Shown in pieces: positions 31,633 to 42,107 of a stretch of 64,000 bases of DNA. The notes under the pieces are model-generated. The model had not been told where the DNA came from and did not search any database. It saw only the letters and a program-made list of their open reading frames with translations. Numbering within the stretch: the first letter of the stretch is position 1; the number at the start of each line of letters is the position of its first letter. The position numbers were made by a program, and so were the translations under genes. The stretch is from contig CM061138.1 of the NCBI GenBank assembly GCA_030789695.1, forward strand, positions 179,715,051 to 179,779,050, in the 5' to 3' direction. This DNA comes from Scilla litardierei (Eukaryota > Streptophyta > Magnoliopsida > Asparagales > Asparagaceae).

Positions 31633-31897
31633 TCTTTGGCTTTTTCTGTCACAAAGGGGGAGTATAAATGGTAAATGGGCATGTCTGGGGCATGTCTGGC
31701 ATGTCTGTCTGTATATGAATATTGATCTGAACATGTGGGTGATCTAAATGTCTGAACTTGGGATGTTGTTTTTTGGTCGTCTGACTGGTATGTCTTCTAT
31801 CTGACTGTATGGCTTCCATGCAAAAGCATTTCTACTGCTTGTCTTCTTGTCTTGATGATATAGGCTCACCTGTTGTCTGTTTGTGCCACTAAAAGCC

Positions 31898-31908
31898 AAA
31901 GGGGGAGA
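31898..31908 (+). other. SIRE polypurine tract
   Basis: AAAGGGGGAGA directly before the right LTR start. Confidence 0.9.
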
Positions 31909-31909
31909 T

Positions 31910-32812
31910 TGTTAAGTATTTTATTTGTCTATTGTGGCACAACGGCTCGGCTCTGATGAAATGTTAAACAGAATGTTAAGTGCAATGTCAAACGTGGTAG
32001 AATGTTAGACATTTTGTTATGAAAAATGTTGAACGTGTTTGTTCAACATTTGGTTCTTCATCTCCTGATCTTATCATCAAAGTTTTCTTAAATATTGCTG
32101 AAGGATTTGCAGTTATGCTTTTGGTGCTATTAGAGATTCTCTCTTATCTTGTGAACGAATGCAGATCGACGGTCTTCGGTTCACCCTTGGTTTAAAAGAT
32201 TCTTTGCAGATCCTGTTGGTTGAAGTTGTTGTAACCGAGTGATGAGTTGTTGAGATTGTTCGGGTTGGGTTCATGATCTCTTGGCTGCGGAAGTTTCACT
32301 TGGTTTTGTTGAGAAAAATCTGTGCGGTTTTTCTGGTGCTTCAGCTGTTGTTAACAGTTTATCTACCTCGAAGGACTCTTAAATAGAGTAGCAAGGTTAC
32401 GGGGAGGCTTGCTGCTACGGTTATAGCGTTGATCTTCTTTGGTGAAAGGGGATCTAAAATAAAGCTCCGGGAGGAGGCTCACATCTACACGGTAGAGGAT
32501 CAAGGGAGTTGGTCTTGGTGAGTACTGCAAGGGGATCTTGCTCGCAAGGGGAGCTTGCGCAAAATTACTCCATTGAGTTGATTGCGATCAACTCGTGTAG
32601 CATGTATTGAGGGGGAGTGTTTTTCCTCTAATATCTTTCAGCTTTGATGTTTGTATTTTACATACTATATAATGGAGTAATTTGATTTTCTGGGCGGGGC
32701 CCCGCAGATGTAGGTGTGCGCACCGAACTGCGTTACCAACGACCTTGTGTTATGATGTGTTGCTTGATATTATCTTCATCTGCCCTATAATTTGTATTGC
32801 GTACTAATTTCA
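31910..32812 (+). repeat. SIRE 3' LTR
   Basis: Pairs with 23348-24250; followed by the GTTAT target duplication. Confidence 0.95.
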
Positions 32813-32947
32813 GTTATCAACACCAATCATGAGCAATTATCACTCTGCCGGTTATTATGAATGGTCCAATTATGTCAGGTGAAACATTCAACTAATTATC
32901 CGTGTATAACAAAAGCCAATATTAGAAGTTTAATCCGTTTGAGATAA

Positions 32948-33248
32948 TGATAAGAACCGAAGGCAAAAATACGATTTTATTGAATGAAAACTGAAATATA
33001 ATAAGATAACATGGTTACAATATAGAGTCAATATCCCTCCCAAGATGCCGATTGACAAGGGACGTCCGCATCTTCCCGGAGAACTCGAAGAACTATCAAT
33101 TCTCTCACAAAATCCTCAAAATTAGCATAACTAGGGCCGGGCGGCTCACCCCCTATTTGTAATCTTCTAATTAAATGACTAATTACCTAAATACCCCTAC
33201 TATAATAAAGTAACACAAAACCTAATAAACTAGGCCCCAAGTGGGACA
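32948..33248 (-). repeat. TR-GAG 3' LTR
   Basis: Starts TGATAAGAACCG on the plus strand and matches the right repeat over about 280 bp, with many differences. The inner boundary near 33248 is approximate. Confidence 0.75.
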
Positions 33249-33289
33249 TTGTCCTCAAGGTGGTGCATGAAGTTTCTGGCGGTCTTACT

Positions 33290-33557
33290 CCGAGTGGGAG
33301 TTGTCTTCCACTCCGACATCTTCATCCTCCACGTCATCCTCGTCTTTTCCGACTATCAGAACTTGCAGTTTGCGCACCCCAGAGTGGTGTCCTGGGGTGA
33401 ATCGCTCATCGTATCTGAAACACAACCATTCCTACATATTCTCCCTCATCTCGGCGTCAGTCATCCTCTTGAACTGACATCCTGCTAGCGGTGTGCCACT
33501 CTTCTTCCCACTCTTCTCAATACTCGCCTGATCCGTCACTGTAACCGTATTCTATTC
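33290..33557 (-). pseudogene. TR-GAG Gag C-terminal remnant
   Basis: Minus-strand reading gives the chromoviral gag end YDERFTPGHHSG followed by an acidic stretch (GKDEDDVEDEDV). This corresponds to the CDEKFTPGHRC zinc-knuckle region in the Reina-like element at 48390-48425, with the Cys residues degraded. Confidence 0.55.
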
Positions 33558-33953
33558 TCAAGTCATGGTCAAAATACTGCGGAAAACCGGTCTACTCCAA
33601 CCATTTCTCGACTTTCTCTCCTCCAACTGGCATTTCTCCGCCTCCATGGCCTCCATCAGGCTCTGAGGCTTCTGCATGCGCACCGCTGCTCGAATAGTGG
33701 CCCTCAACCCCTTCATGAAGGTGCTCTTTATCATCTCGTCAGTCACCCCGTGTACCTGTCCTGGTAGGGACTCCAACCTCTCTAGATAATCTCTCATTGT
33801 GCCCTCATGCCTGAGTGATAGCAGCAGCTCCCTCACGTTCTCCAAGTGGGGGTCTTTGAACCTCTCAACCATCTGGTCTCTGATCTCCTCCCATGAACGA
33901 AAAGAACGCTTCGCATCCTTCCACCAAAACCAAGCGAGGGCCTTTTTATCCAA
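33558..33953 (-). CDS. TR-GAG Gag capsid domain
   Basis: 131 residues that match the retrotransposon gag capsid core: ALAWFWWKDAKRSFRSWEE, LLSLRHEGTMRDYLERLESL and FMKGLRATIRAAVRMQKP. It corresponds closely to the capsid of the Reina-like element at 47750-48200 (LAWYRWKVARTPFHTWEEL, LRQEGTVRDYVERFEML). The first Met is only the first after an upstream break near 33955; gag sequence continues upstream with interruptions to the primer site. In the cell this would package the element's RNA into a partner's particles. The upstream interruptions make this copy probably inactive. Confidence 0.75.
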   Translation of the reverse strand: MDKKALAWFWWKDAKRSFRSWEEIRDQMVERFKDPHLENVRELLLSLRHEGTMRDYLERLESLPGQVHGVTDEMIKSTFMKGLRATIRAAVRMQKPQSLMEAMEAEKCQLEERKSRNGWSRPVFRSILTMT

Positions 33954-34666
33954 ATAAATACCTGCTGCCTCTACTCAATCATGCGAGAGATTCTAAAAAA
34001 TCTCTCTGCTCTATTGATCCACGACACTGGATCATTCCCATCGAATACGGGCGGGCATTTTCAGCTTTCACAGCCGGTCCATATTAAATGTTCCCCGATC
34101 TCCTCGTCCCCCGTCGTATCTAGGCAGATGGTAGTGCTGCCACCTCTTCTGGTGTATCTCATGTCCTCTTTGGGGCTGTCTCCCTCGATCTCCATAGCCC
34201 CATCGGGGCCCATCTCCTCGTCCTTCGTAGCCTCCAGTCTGGCCCTCGTGCTCCTCCTGATAATCTTTGTACCATTTCCCACTGTCGTCGGGGCGTACTT
34301 CATAGATGTGTGGTGGAGGACGCCATCTATCATCGCCATGCCGAGGGTCGGGAGGGTCCTAAAACGCCCTTCGTCATCATCGTACTCCTGAAAGCTTCCT
34401 GGGTCAAATCCGTCGTCGAAACCACGTGTCAGGTCCTCCTAATAAGGCTGAAAATCATCGTAAGGCTGCACTTCTTCCTGCCGTGCACCCCACCCCTCGC
34501 GAGGGGTCTTTCGCTAGTCGGCGGGGGCCCTGGAAAGGGGCCACGGGCCCTGTCGAATGTTCTCGGGGCCCCAACGGCCCTGCCGCTAGTCGGCGTGGCC
34601 TGCCGGGGCCCTGGGGGCCTTTGCTGGCCCCGACCGAGGGTGGGGGGACGCCCCCCGCCATCCTTC

Positions 34667-35131
34667 CTAGGGGCCCGCGGGGGCCTGGGAAGGGTCCCGC
34701 GCCCCCAAGCTTTGCCGCGCCTGATGGGGGAAGCGGCTTGGTCCGTCGACCTCCCGTCTCGCTTCTTCTGCTTTTCGACAAATCGATTCATGGTAGTCGA
34801 CCACCCACTGCCCTCCATCTTCCTCCTGGTAATCCTCTTCTTTATGAACGGATCTCACGTCAATTTTCTCCATCTTCTCCTTCGCTTTGTCCAAAGGTGG
34901 TACCTTTGTCGCCACTTTAGGGGTGCGATTACATCCTTTTAGATGCGACGAAATCTCCCTGAGTTGGAAGATGATATTCGATAGGGCTCCGTCATGTTCT
35001 TTCAATTGCCCACTATGATCCGCTAGGGTTTCCTTCACGCTCGAGATCTCGCCCTTGATGCCATCGATCCCCATCGTCCATTTTTCCTCTGTCGCATCGA
35101 TCCGATATTTGGATCTCGTAGCCGTCGCTAT
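34667..35131 (-). pseudogene. TR-GAG Gag N-terminal coiled-coil region, start codon lost
   Basis: The minus strand downstream of the primer site reads ATAGCGACGGCTACGAGATC at 35131. The related Reina-like element has ATGGCGACACGCACGAGGTC at its gag start, so the normal start has become ATA (35129-35131). The frame stays open through GIDGIKGEISSVKETLADHSG, a coiled-coil-like N-terminus, and then enters a GC-rich Gly/Pro-rich linker. An in-frame Met at 35074 could still start translation. Confidence 0.6.
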
Positions 35132-35141
35132 GGATCGACGT

Positions 35142-35153
35142 GCTCTGATACCA
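35142..35153 (-). other. TR-GAG primer-binding site, initiator tRNA-Met
   Basis: The minus strand reads TGGTATCAGAGC three bases after the LTR end TATCA. Confidence 0.9.
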
Positions 35154-35156
35154 AAT

Positions 35157-35714
35157 TGATAGGAATCGAAGGCAAAAATATGTTTTTATTGAATAAAAAC
35201 TGAAATATAATAAGATAACGCGGTTACAATATAGAGGCAACCTCCCTCCCAAGACGCCGATTGATAAGGGACGTCAGCACCTTCCCAAAGAACTTGAAGA
35301 ACTATCTCTTCTCTCACAAAATCCTCAAAATTAGCATAACTAGGGCGGCTCTTTCCCTATTTATAATCTTATAATTAATTGTCTAATTACCCAGATACCC
35401 ATACTATAAGTAAACTAGTCATAACCCGGGCCCGTAGGGCACGGTTCATTTTAAAAAAAATTAGTAGTGCACAAGAATTCGGTGACATCAAGTAATGTGA
35501 GATTTTAAAAAATTAAAATTGAATTTTTTTTGGGTTTTTTGATTTTATTTATTTGGAAAAGCAGAGTCATTAAATTTGTCCTAGTCATATTTTTGCCGTC
35601 ACGTAGGACAAAGATTTTGTCCTAGTCATACTTTTGCCGCCACGTAGGACAAAGTCGTGAATTGTATAATAGATAACACAAAACCCAATAAACTAGGCCG
35701 GGCCGGATCTATCA
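35157..35714 (-). repeat. TR-GAG 5' LTR carrying a 250-bp insertion
   Basis: Matches the left repeat on both sides of about 35409-35667; that extra segment is absent from the other LTR. Confidence 0.75.
35409..35667. repeat. Small insertion inside an LTR, with internal hairpin repeats
   Basis: Absent from the sister LTR. Contains two adjacent, almost identical 40-bp units (about 35575-35655), each beginning TTTGTCCTAGTCATA and ending CACGTAGGACAAAG, so TTTGTCCTA and TAGGACAAA pair within each unit. Class not identified; a MITE-like insertion is possible. Confidence 0.5.
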
Positions 35715-35719
35715 GATAA

Positions 35720-37387
35720 CTCTAATACGGTAATACCAACATCGCTCATTGCATAAAAGGTTCAATGTATCATGGATATAAAATGCACCTGCTTAGTTGA
35801 ACAGAAGTTCAATTTTATGGAATAACTTCATTGTTGATAATTAACATTGTAGAAATAGTTCCACTATCATGGCCGGTCCCATTTAAGCGAAAAAAGATTA
35901 TATTCATGATCCTATATAAAATTTTATTGTTTAATCAAATAAAAATTAAGCTTTATCTTTCCTGTATTTACGTACTTAATATGATCCTCTAACTTGATGT
36001 TTTGTTTAGACTGGTATATTTTGTCACTAAACTGGATGATATGCTAAGTAAGAATCTTTCTATAACTAAAGCCACATTACATCTTTAGAGCAAGATTAGT
36101 AGGAGTGTAGTAGCTGACAACAAGGAACAGATGATCATTGATAATAAATGAACCCAGTGCTTTCTGGATGCATATGGCCAAATTGTTGTGGTGTAATTTC
36201 CTATATAAAATCTATAATCTTCCAACTTGTCTAGACTTTCCACATTCCCTAGAAGGATTTGGAGGATCTCTTAGAAATATTGCAAGCTTCTCTCTCGTTC
36301 ATAGATATCTCAACCAAGAATTTGACTTTAATCAACAGAGGGTAAACTTAAGGTTAAGAATCGTTTCTAAATCTTAAATTCTTGTCGAATCTTTTGTGAA
36401 GCTTTTTACCCCATAGAGTAAGTCATCCCATTTGATGTCAAAATTTTTAGATGGTGATGATGTCGATGACGAAGATGGTGATAATAAAGCCAAAATCTTG
36501 TACTTTGTCCTTCTTCGCAAAATAATATGAGATTAGTAAATGAGAGTTAATTTTTCTCAGTGATGTCTTAAATGGACTTGGATTTAAACATTTGCTCATG
36601 TTTTATACATCATCCTTTCTGCTAGAGCTTCAGTTTCTCCTTGAACTGCATATCAAACTTTATCTGGTATATTTGAAGATATTTCCTGTCATATGTGCTG
36701 TAACCGATCAAGTTTTCAATGACATATACCCCTCAATTTTTTTCCATCGATATGTCTGAGTTATGAGTAACCTTTCGCTGATGAATGTCAGCATGGCCGT
36801 TGCATGTTTAGGCACCATTTCGTTCCCTTGTTGCATGTTACACCGTTATTTTCTCTATGTTGTCCACATCTCAAACAGCTCTGCATGCTAACCCCTAATT
36901 GATACAGCTGAATAAATTAGGCCCCACGAGAAGAAGTAAGCTTGATTAAAGAACCTAGCAACATGTCTCGCTGGTATGCATCTGGATGATTTACTACTTT
37001 GCACGTGCCCGACAGAAGCTTAATTCAGTGCCACATGTTAGGTCATTGCAATGTAATTATCCATAGTTAATTTGCTGTCCATGTATGAATTTTTTACTTT
37101 AACCATTTGAAACTTGAACATGTAGTTCGGGCAGGCTGACATCAGTGTAGTGTTGGCTTAGTATTCCTCAATTTTCTTTCCTTTGCCTTTTTGTTCAACT
37201 TGTGTATTCTAAATGAACCATAACCATGGGCTAAATCAGTCGAGTGATCATATGGTTTCCGAAAAAACTAAATGCACCATACATTTTGACTATGCAATCA
37301 TTCAATCAGGTAGAGCTTATGACCAGCTACAAGTTCTCCAACTACACATGCTTTTTATCAGTTTTTAAGGAACTGAACACTTGCAAC
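35720..37387 (+). other. Intron 1 sequence without recognised features
   Basis: AT-rich unique-looking sequence. No transposon proteins, LTR ends or extended ORFs seen. Confidence 0.6.
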
Positions 37388-37604
37388 ATGCTATGCTAGG
37401 GAGTTTTCTGTGCTTGTTTGCTAATGATAGATGAGGAAGAATGTTAGAATTGGGTGCGGGTGGAAAACTTTTAATTTTGGGCTTCAAGGGGGGCATTTTT
37501 GTTACGACGGACAAATAGGAAGAATGCTATGCTAGGGAGCTTTTTATGCTTGTTTGCTAATGATAGATGAGGAAGAATGTTAGAATTTGGGTGCAGATGA
37601 CATT
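37388..37604 (+). repeat. About 80-bp direct duplication
   Basis: ATGCTATGCTAGGGAG... is present at 37388-37468 and again at 37524-37604 with a few differences. The 37440-37520 spacer resembles the first 80 bp of the gypsy LTR at 43122, and the right copy overlaps the start of reverse-transcriptase/RNase H remnant sequence. Confidence 0.6.
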
Positions 37605-37639
37605 GCCTGTTTTAGGGCTATAAAAGATCGGGTCGCTTC

Positions 37640-37966
37640 CCCTCCATACTTAAAGCTGTCCTTGAGCTGCTCGGTAAGAAAGATAGGTTATGATGCTATT
37701 TCTTTCGACAAACTTTCGGTAGTATCTTGTCAGCCATATGAAATCTCGTAAAAAGCCCGCAAGGTGGTTGGTCGTGATTAGGCCAACATTGCTGTGATCT
37801 TTGATATGTTTGTAGCCACTCCCTCTGCAGATACCACGTCGCTCAAGTACTCCATCCTCAGCTTTGCAAAGAGACACTTCTTCCTGTTATCATTTAGCTG
37901 ATGGTCCTGCAGCTCCCCTAAAACTACCCCTAAAACTATTTCTAAGAGAGTCTCACATACTCCTCC
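37640..37966 (-). pseudogene. Reina-like reverse transcriptase remnant, downstream part
   Basis: Two frames give LQDHQLNDNRKKCLFAKLRMEYLSDVVSA and then AGFLRDFIWLTRYYRKFVE, the thumb and connection part of a chromoviral reverse transcriptase, followed by KDSFKYGGEATRSF, which resembles the start of RNase H. A frameshift lies near 37780. The element is lost beyond about 37590. This part is separated from the catalytic palm by the DNA element at 37967-39178. Confidence 0.7.
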
Positions 37967-39178
37967 TATGGGTGGCAATTCGGGCCAGCCCGGTCTTATC
38001 GGGTCGTGCAGGCACAACTTGATAAGAATTCGGGCCCTTGAGGGGCGGCCCGGGCATGGCCCGATAAGAATTCGGGCTGCCCGGCCCGGCCCGATGGATA
38101 TCTTCATTCTCCTAATTATGAAGATGACCTCTGCATTTAATCTCTCTGCATGCTAAGTCTGTTACTCAAACAGATGACCTCTGCATTTAATCTCTCTGCA
38201 TGCTAAGTCTGTTACTCAAACCTCGTAACGATATCAATATATATTCAAGTTTATTTTATGGATACTGTCATCGTGGAAGGAAACCCAAAGGTCTCATGTG
38301 AATTATATTAACAAAGAAGGGCCACACCGGGTTCAAAGAATTGAATCAGCAGCATTCTCCTCTTTTTGGGCTACCTACTTTTCTCAAGTATCTCCACCTC
38401 TTTTTGGGCTCCCAGCTTTTCTCAAGTATCTACAGATCTCCAGTCAAGCCTCTATTTCTAATCACATCCCCATGAAAAACCTCAGAAAGATAACCTATTA
38501 GATGCCATAAACTAAAGTTCACACTTGAAGAAAATGACACGTGGCCTCGCAGGATGAATTAATAGTCAACGATGCTTCAAATTAAGGTTGCAAAAGTTAC
38601 AGTTATATTTTCAAGAGTTGTTAGAAAACTTCACTTTCTAATTGCAATCTGGTTTCTTAGTGCATCAGCAATCATCATGCTTGCAGGCACAGAAAGTACT
38701 CTCCAAGCCCAACCTATTTATTTGGTCCAACTAGATGGGGCTTTTTGAACAGTAGACAACACAAGCAAACAAGTTTTGAAGCAAATAAGTTCAGCATTGC
38801 TTATGATCAATGCTTTCACCACTTTTGAAGCAAATAAGTTTTTTTTAAAAAACTTGGTGTTTGATAATTGCTTTAAATTAGACTTTTTAGAAAAGCAAGT
38901 CAAAAATGTCCTCTCTTCCCAATGAGCCAACTTCTCAAATTTTCTCTACTTCTCTAACTGTTATTATGAATCTTGTTTACGCTTTTTGTCCACACATCCA
39001 TTCTCTAATTTTCGGGCCGGTCCGGGCCGCCCATGGGCTAGATAGCTCAGTTGGACCCAGTACGATAAGGAACCGGGCCGGGCCGGCACGGCCCGATAAG
39101 GATTTCGGGCCAAAATCGACGGCCCAAGCATGGTCGTATTGTGTCGGGTCCGTTTTGGGCCGAAAATTGCCTCCCATA
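37967..39178. mobile_element. Non-autonomous hAT-like DNA element with CCCGG-rich ends
   Basis: Inverted termini TATGGGTGGCAATTCGGGCC and the complement of its partner TATGGGAGGCAATTTTCGGC. Both subterminal regions are dense in GGGCC and GATAAG(A/G)ATTCGGGC-like motifs (37985-38100 and 39015-39150). The interior is AT-rich with no transposase. It interrupts a reverse transcriptase gene. I could not find a clean 8-bp target duplication, so assignment to hAT rests on terminus style. Confidence 0.65.
38122..38221 (+). repeat. Perfect 50-bp tandem duplication
   Basis: 38122-38171 and 38172-38221 are identical, beginning AGATGACCTCTGC. A weaker 38-bp tandem pair (CTCTTTTTGGGCT...) follows at about 38360-38435. 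Confidence 0.92.
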
Positions 39179-39560
39179 TTTCCATGGAACTGCAATATAC
39201 TAGGATGTCATCGAAGAACACTAGAACAAACCTCCTCAGGTAAGGCCGAAAAATCTTGATCATGACGACATGAAATGTGGCTGGAGCATTGGTCAAGCCG
39301 AAAGGCATGATTGAGAACTCGTAGTGACACTCGAGCTAAAAGCGGTATTTGGAATATTAGCAGCTCGCATCCTGATCCGATGACACTCCGACTTCAAGTC
39401 TATCTTCGAGTTACTGCACCCATCCAACAGCTCGTCGATCACATGGATTGGAAATTTATCTGCAACCGTCTCTTTATTCTAAGCTCTGTAATCGATGCAG
39501 AACCGTCAGCTGTCATCATTCTTCTACCAACAGGACCAGACTAAAAAAGGACTCTCATTG
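39179..39560 (-). pseudogene. Reina-like reverse transcriptase palm remnant
   Basis: Reads [16 protein letters not shown] and the intact catalytic box [13 protein letters not shown], the palm of a Ty3/gypsy reverse transcriptase, and then runs into the DNA element end. Further upstream (39311-39560) the order of reverse-transcriptase motifs is still traceable, but stops and frame changes break it. Not functional. Confidence 0.75.
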
Positions 39561-40157
39561 GGTTGGATCACGTTGGCATGTAACATGTCTCCTACTATTT
39601 CCTCGATCTCGCCCATCTGCACCTCGGAGTATTGATAAGATCTCACACTAATGGGAGAAACACCCTCACACATGATAATAGCATGCGCGTGGTCCCGTGG
39701 GGGCGAAAGGCCACGAGGTGTCTAAAATACCCCCTCAAAGTGACTTAAAATCTAATCCACCTCTGTTGAAATGCACCGCTTCTTCTCCGCTTCATCTACT
39801 GTCAATCTCAATCCCTGAAACTCTATTAAGAAGTCTCCTCCCTCAATCTGAAGGGCCCTTGCCATGATTTTGCATGAAACCATGGAACGACATAAACTGG
39901 GGTCACCTCGCAGAATGACTATCTCTCTTTCTGGAACTCCATCCTCAGCAGCTTCCAGTTTTTCTTAGTATCCCTTAAAGACTGTAGCCACCGCATGTCC
40001 AAAACAACATCATTGCTTCCTAGGTCCAAAGGTAGAAAAGCTTTTACAATCTATACACACTGTATAATCAATAATAGTCCCTGGCACACTCCCCTGCTCT
40101 GCTCTACTCTACATTACCTGTCCCCAATACAACTCCAAAGCTCTCTGTGTCCTTGAG

Positions 40158-40397
40158 CTATAGCCACTGCTGCTCCACCACCCTTTGAGAGATGAAATTA
40201 TGGGTGGCTCTACTATCAATCAAGACTATGACATCCTTCTCGGATACCCTTCCGGCCAACTTTATAGTGTGGCTTGGTGTGAACACCACAGAGTTGAGCG
40301 ATTCATCTGCCATTTCAAGATGTAGATGCTCCTGATCATCATTCTCTGCCTCAAGCTCCACCACGGTCTCGTCCTCCTTATCGTTCACTATTATCAA
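40158..40397 (-). pseudogene. Reina-like protease remnant
   Basis: 79 residues including ESLNSVVFTPSHTIKLAG and VLIDSRATHNFISQRVV, the aspartic protease site in a form (DSRATHNF) close to the DSGATHNF consensus. It matches the protease at 48340-48858 segment by segment (SLNSVVGFTPNHTMKLSGQ, VLIDSVVTHNFIS). Flanked by stops. Confidence 0.75.
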
Positions 40398-40418
40398 CTG
40401 AAGAGTGCGGTCGCCACA

Positions 40419-40676
40419 TCAATGGCCCGACGTGAATTTCTTATCGCATTTGAAGTAAAGTCCCTTAGCACGCTTGTCCCGCATCTTTACATCTGTCATG
40501 CGTTTAAATTGCCCTCCGGGCCGTGCCTTATTGCCCTTCTCCTTGCTGGCGGTGGCCCATCCTGGTGGTTTCTTCTGCCCTCCTGTCGGTGCATGATTAC
40601 AGAAGGAAGATCCACTACATACTCTAGTGCGCAGCTCCTCCGTGAGTCTATCCTCCACCATTTGCGTCAAATCCAT
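40419..40676 (-). pseudogene. Reina-like Gag C-terminal remnant with zinc knuckle
   Basis: 85 residues ending KMRDKRAKGLYFKCDKKF and TSGH, the counterpart of REKRAKGLCFRCDEKFTPGH in the intact relative. The first knuckle Cys is Tyr. Upstream gag (40700-41100) is detectable only in fragments. Confidence 0.65.
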
Positions 40677-41898
40677 TTAGTCCAGCAGCCCTCTAGGTTT
40701 GTGGGTGCATAGCTCCGCTCGTATGCTTTGTTTTAGACCCTTCATGAATCTCCTGACATCCCCTGAACACGGCCTGCCAGCACTTCAAACATCTGAATGT
40801 ACTCTATGGCCGTCCCATCCTGTTTAAGGACGTAAAGCTGCTCATATAAGTCTCCTCATGGGCCTCTCGAAATTGATGCAGAGACACTCTTTAAATTTCT
40901 CTCACGAAATCACATGCAGTTGTTCTCTCCTGGAACTAGGATAAAGCTTCATCTTCTATACATATCCCCACCGCATTTAATTTATCCACTTCCGTAAGGC
41001 ACGTCACATCAAAGTATTTCTTCGCCCTGGAGATCCATTTTGAAGGGTCATCCCTCTCAAATATAGGCATTTTAGCTTTCTAACCTGATGTTAGTGTGGA
41101 AAACCCCATGTGCCGCTCCTCCCTTCTATCTGTCATAATGGCGATGCCAATATGGATCATGGGGTGCATGGCGATCTCCAAATATGTCCATCTCTTCTCC
41201 TTCGTCGTCCCTCCAGCCGATATCTCCCCAATCTGATCCTCTCCCATCATCCGCATCCTCGGGACCATCCTTATGGTACCGGTCAAACTCATCGTAGTCC
41301 AGAACCATCGGGGTCTCTCTCCTGCAAAATCCAGGCCGCGATCCACCGAACATCCTCCAAGACCTCGCTGGTACCTGTAGATGCTGCGTCCCATCCTCGA
41401 ACCTTTCGTGGGCCACCAGGGGATTTGGAACCCCCTGGCGGACCTCCTGTAGCTGGCCGGAGCCCTGGCAGGCCACCAGGGGGCCGTGAGGCCCCTGGTT
41501 GTCTAGCCGGGGTTTGGTTGGGCCCTAGCGGCCTACCAGAGGACCACGTGGCTCCCTGACGGGTTTCCTAATGATCGATAGTGCCCGGGCGGCTAGCCAG
41601 GGGTTGGCTGGGCCCCGGCAAGTCAACATGGAGCCGCGAGACTCCTTGCGGCCTCGCCGGCCTTTGACGTGATTTCCCAGGGGCCGCGGGGCCCCAGTTG
41701 GTGCAGTGGCATGCCCCCGCCCCACTTGACGTCTTCTCCTAATTCCTCATATACCAAATCAACATCAAATAAAAGTCCTCAGAAATCGTCGACCTTCCCC
41801 TTCTCGAAAGCTCTCGTCTTTTCCCTTAAATCTGGTTGGACGTCATGATCTGACCCTTTTACCGTCTGAACTTCAGTTCTAATTATGTTGGGTAGTTG

Positions 41899-42105
41899 TC
41901 ACATCAGATTATGTCGTTGAGCCTCCATCATTGCATCCCTTACCTTGGATCCCTCTTCGATTGCGGCCAGAATCTCAAATCTAATCTCAGATCTTAGTTC
42001 CTCCATGGATTTCTTCAAATCTTTGATCTTGACATCGTATTTTTCCTCCATAGCTTCTCCTTCAATCTTGTCGTCGTCATGTGGATCGTACCGGTTTGAT
42101 ATCAA
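41899..42105 (-). pseudogene. Reina-like Gag N-terminal coiled coil remnant
   Basis: 68 residues, Glu/Lys-rich and heptad-like (EEKYDVKIKDLKKSMEELRS), directly after the primer-site position on the minus strand, as in the relatives at 46510 and 35074. It is followed by a GC-rich Gly/Pro-coding linker at about 41380-41725. Confidence 0.6.
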
Positions 42106-42107
42106 TT

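Larger units (their letters stand above)
23348..32812 (+). mobile_element. SIRE/Maximus-type Ty1/copia element with env-like ORF, recent
   Basis: Two 903-bp LTRs (23348-24250, 31910-32812) differ at three positions that I could see. A perfect 5-bp target duplication GTTAT flanks the element (23343-23347, 32813-32817). A TGGTATCAGAGC initiator-Met primer site follows the left LTR, and a GGGGGAGA polypurine tract precedes the right one. Gag, Pol and a third env-like frame are present in order, the arrangement that defines the SIRE/Maximus lineage. It sits in sense orientation inside intron 1 of the MACPF gene. The coding frames are long but shifted relative to each other at the gag-pol junction and inside the env-like ORF. 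Confidence 0.96.
32948..35714 (-). mobile_element. TR-GAG-type non-autonomous gypsy element
   Basis: Related terminal repeats (about 32948-33248 and 35157-35714) are flanked by the 5-bp duplication GATAA (32943-32947, 35715-35719). On the minus strand an initiator-Met primer site (35142-35153) follows the 5' LTR. The interior codes only a Reina-like Gag, and the gag end passes almost directly into the short pol C-terminal and polypurine region, so protease, reverse transcriptase, RNase H and integrase are all missing. This is the layout described for TR-GAG elements, mobilised by a partner's enzymes. Confidence 0.8.

Noticed and set aside
34310..34942. Several overlapping ORFs over 100 codons on both strands
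   Set aside because: They are shadows of the GC-rich gag linker, where stops are rare in all frames.
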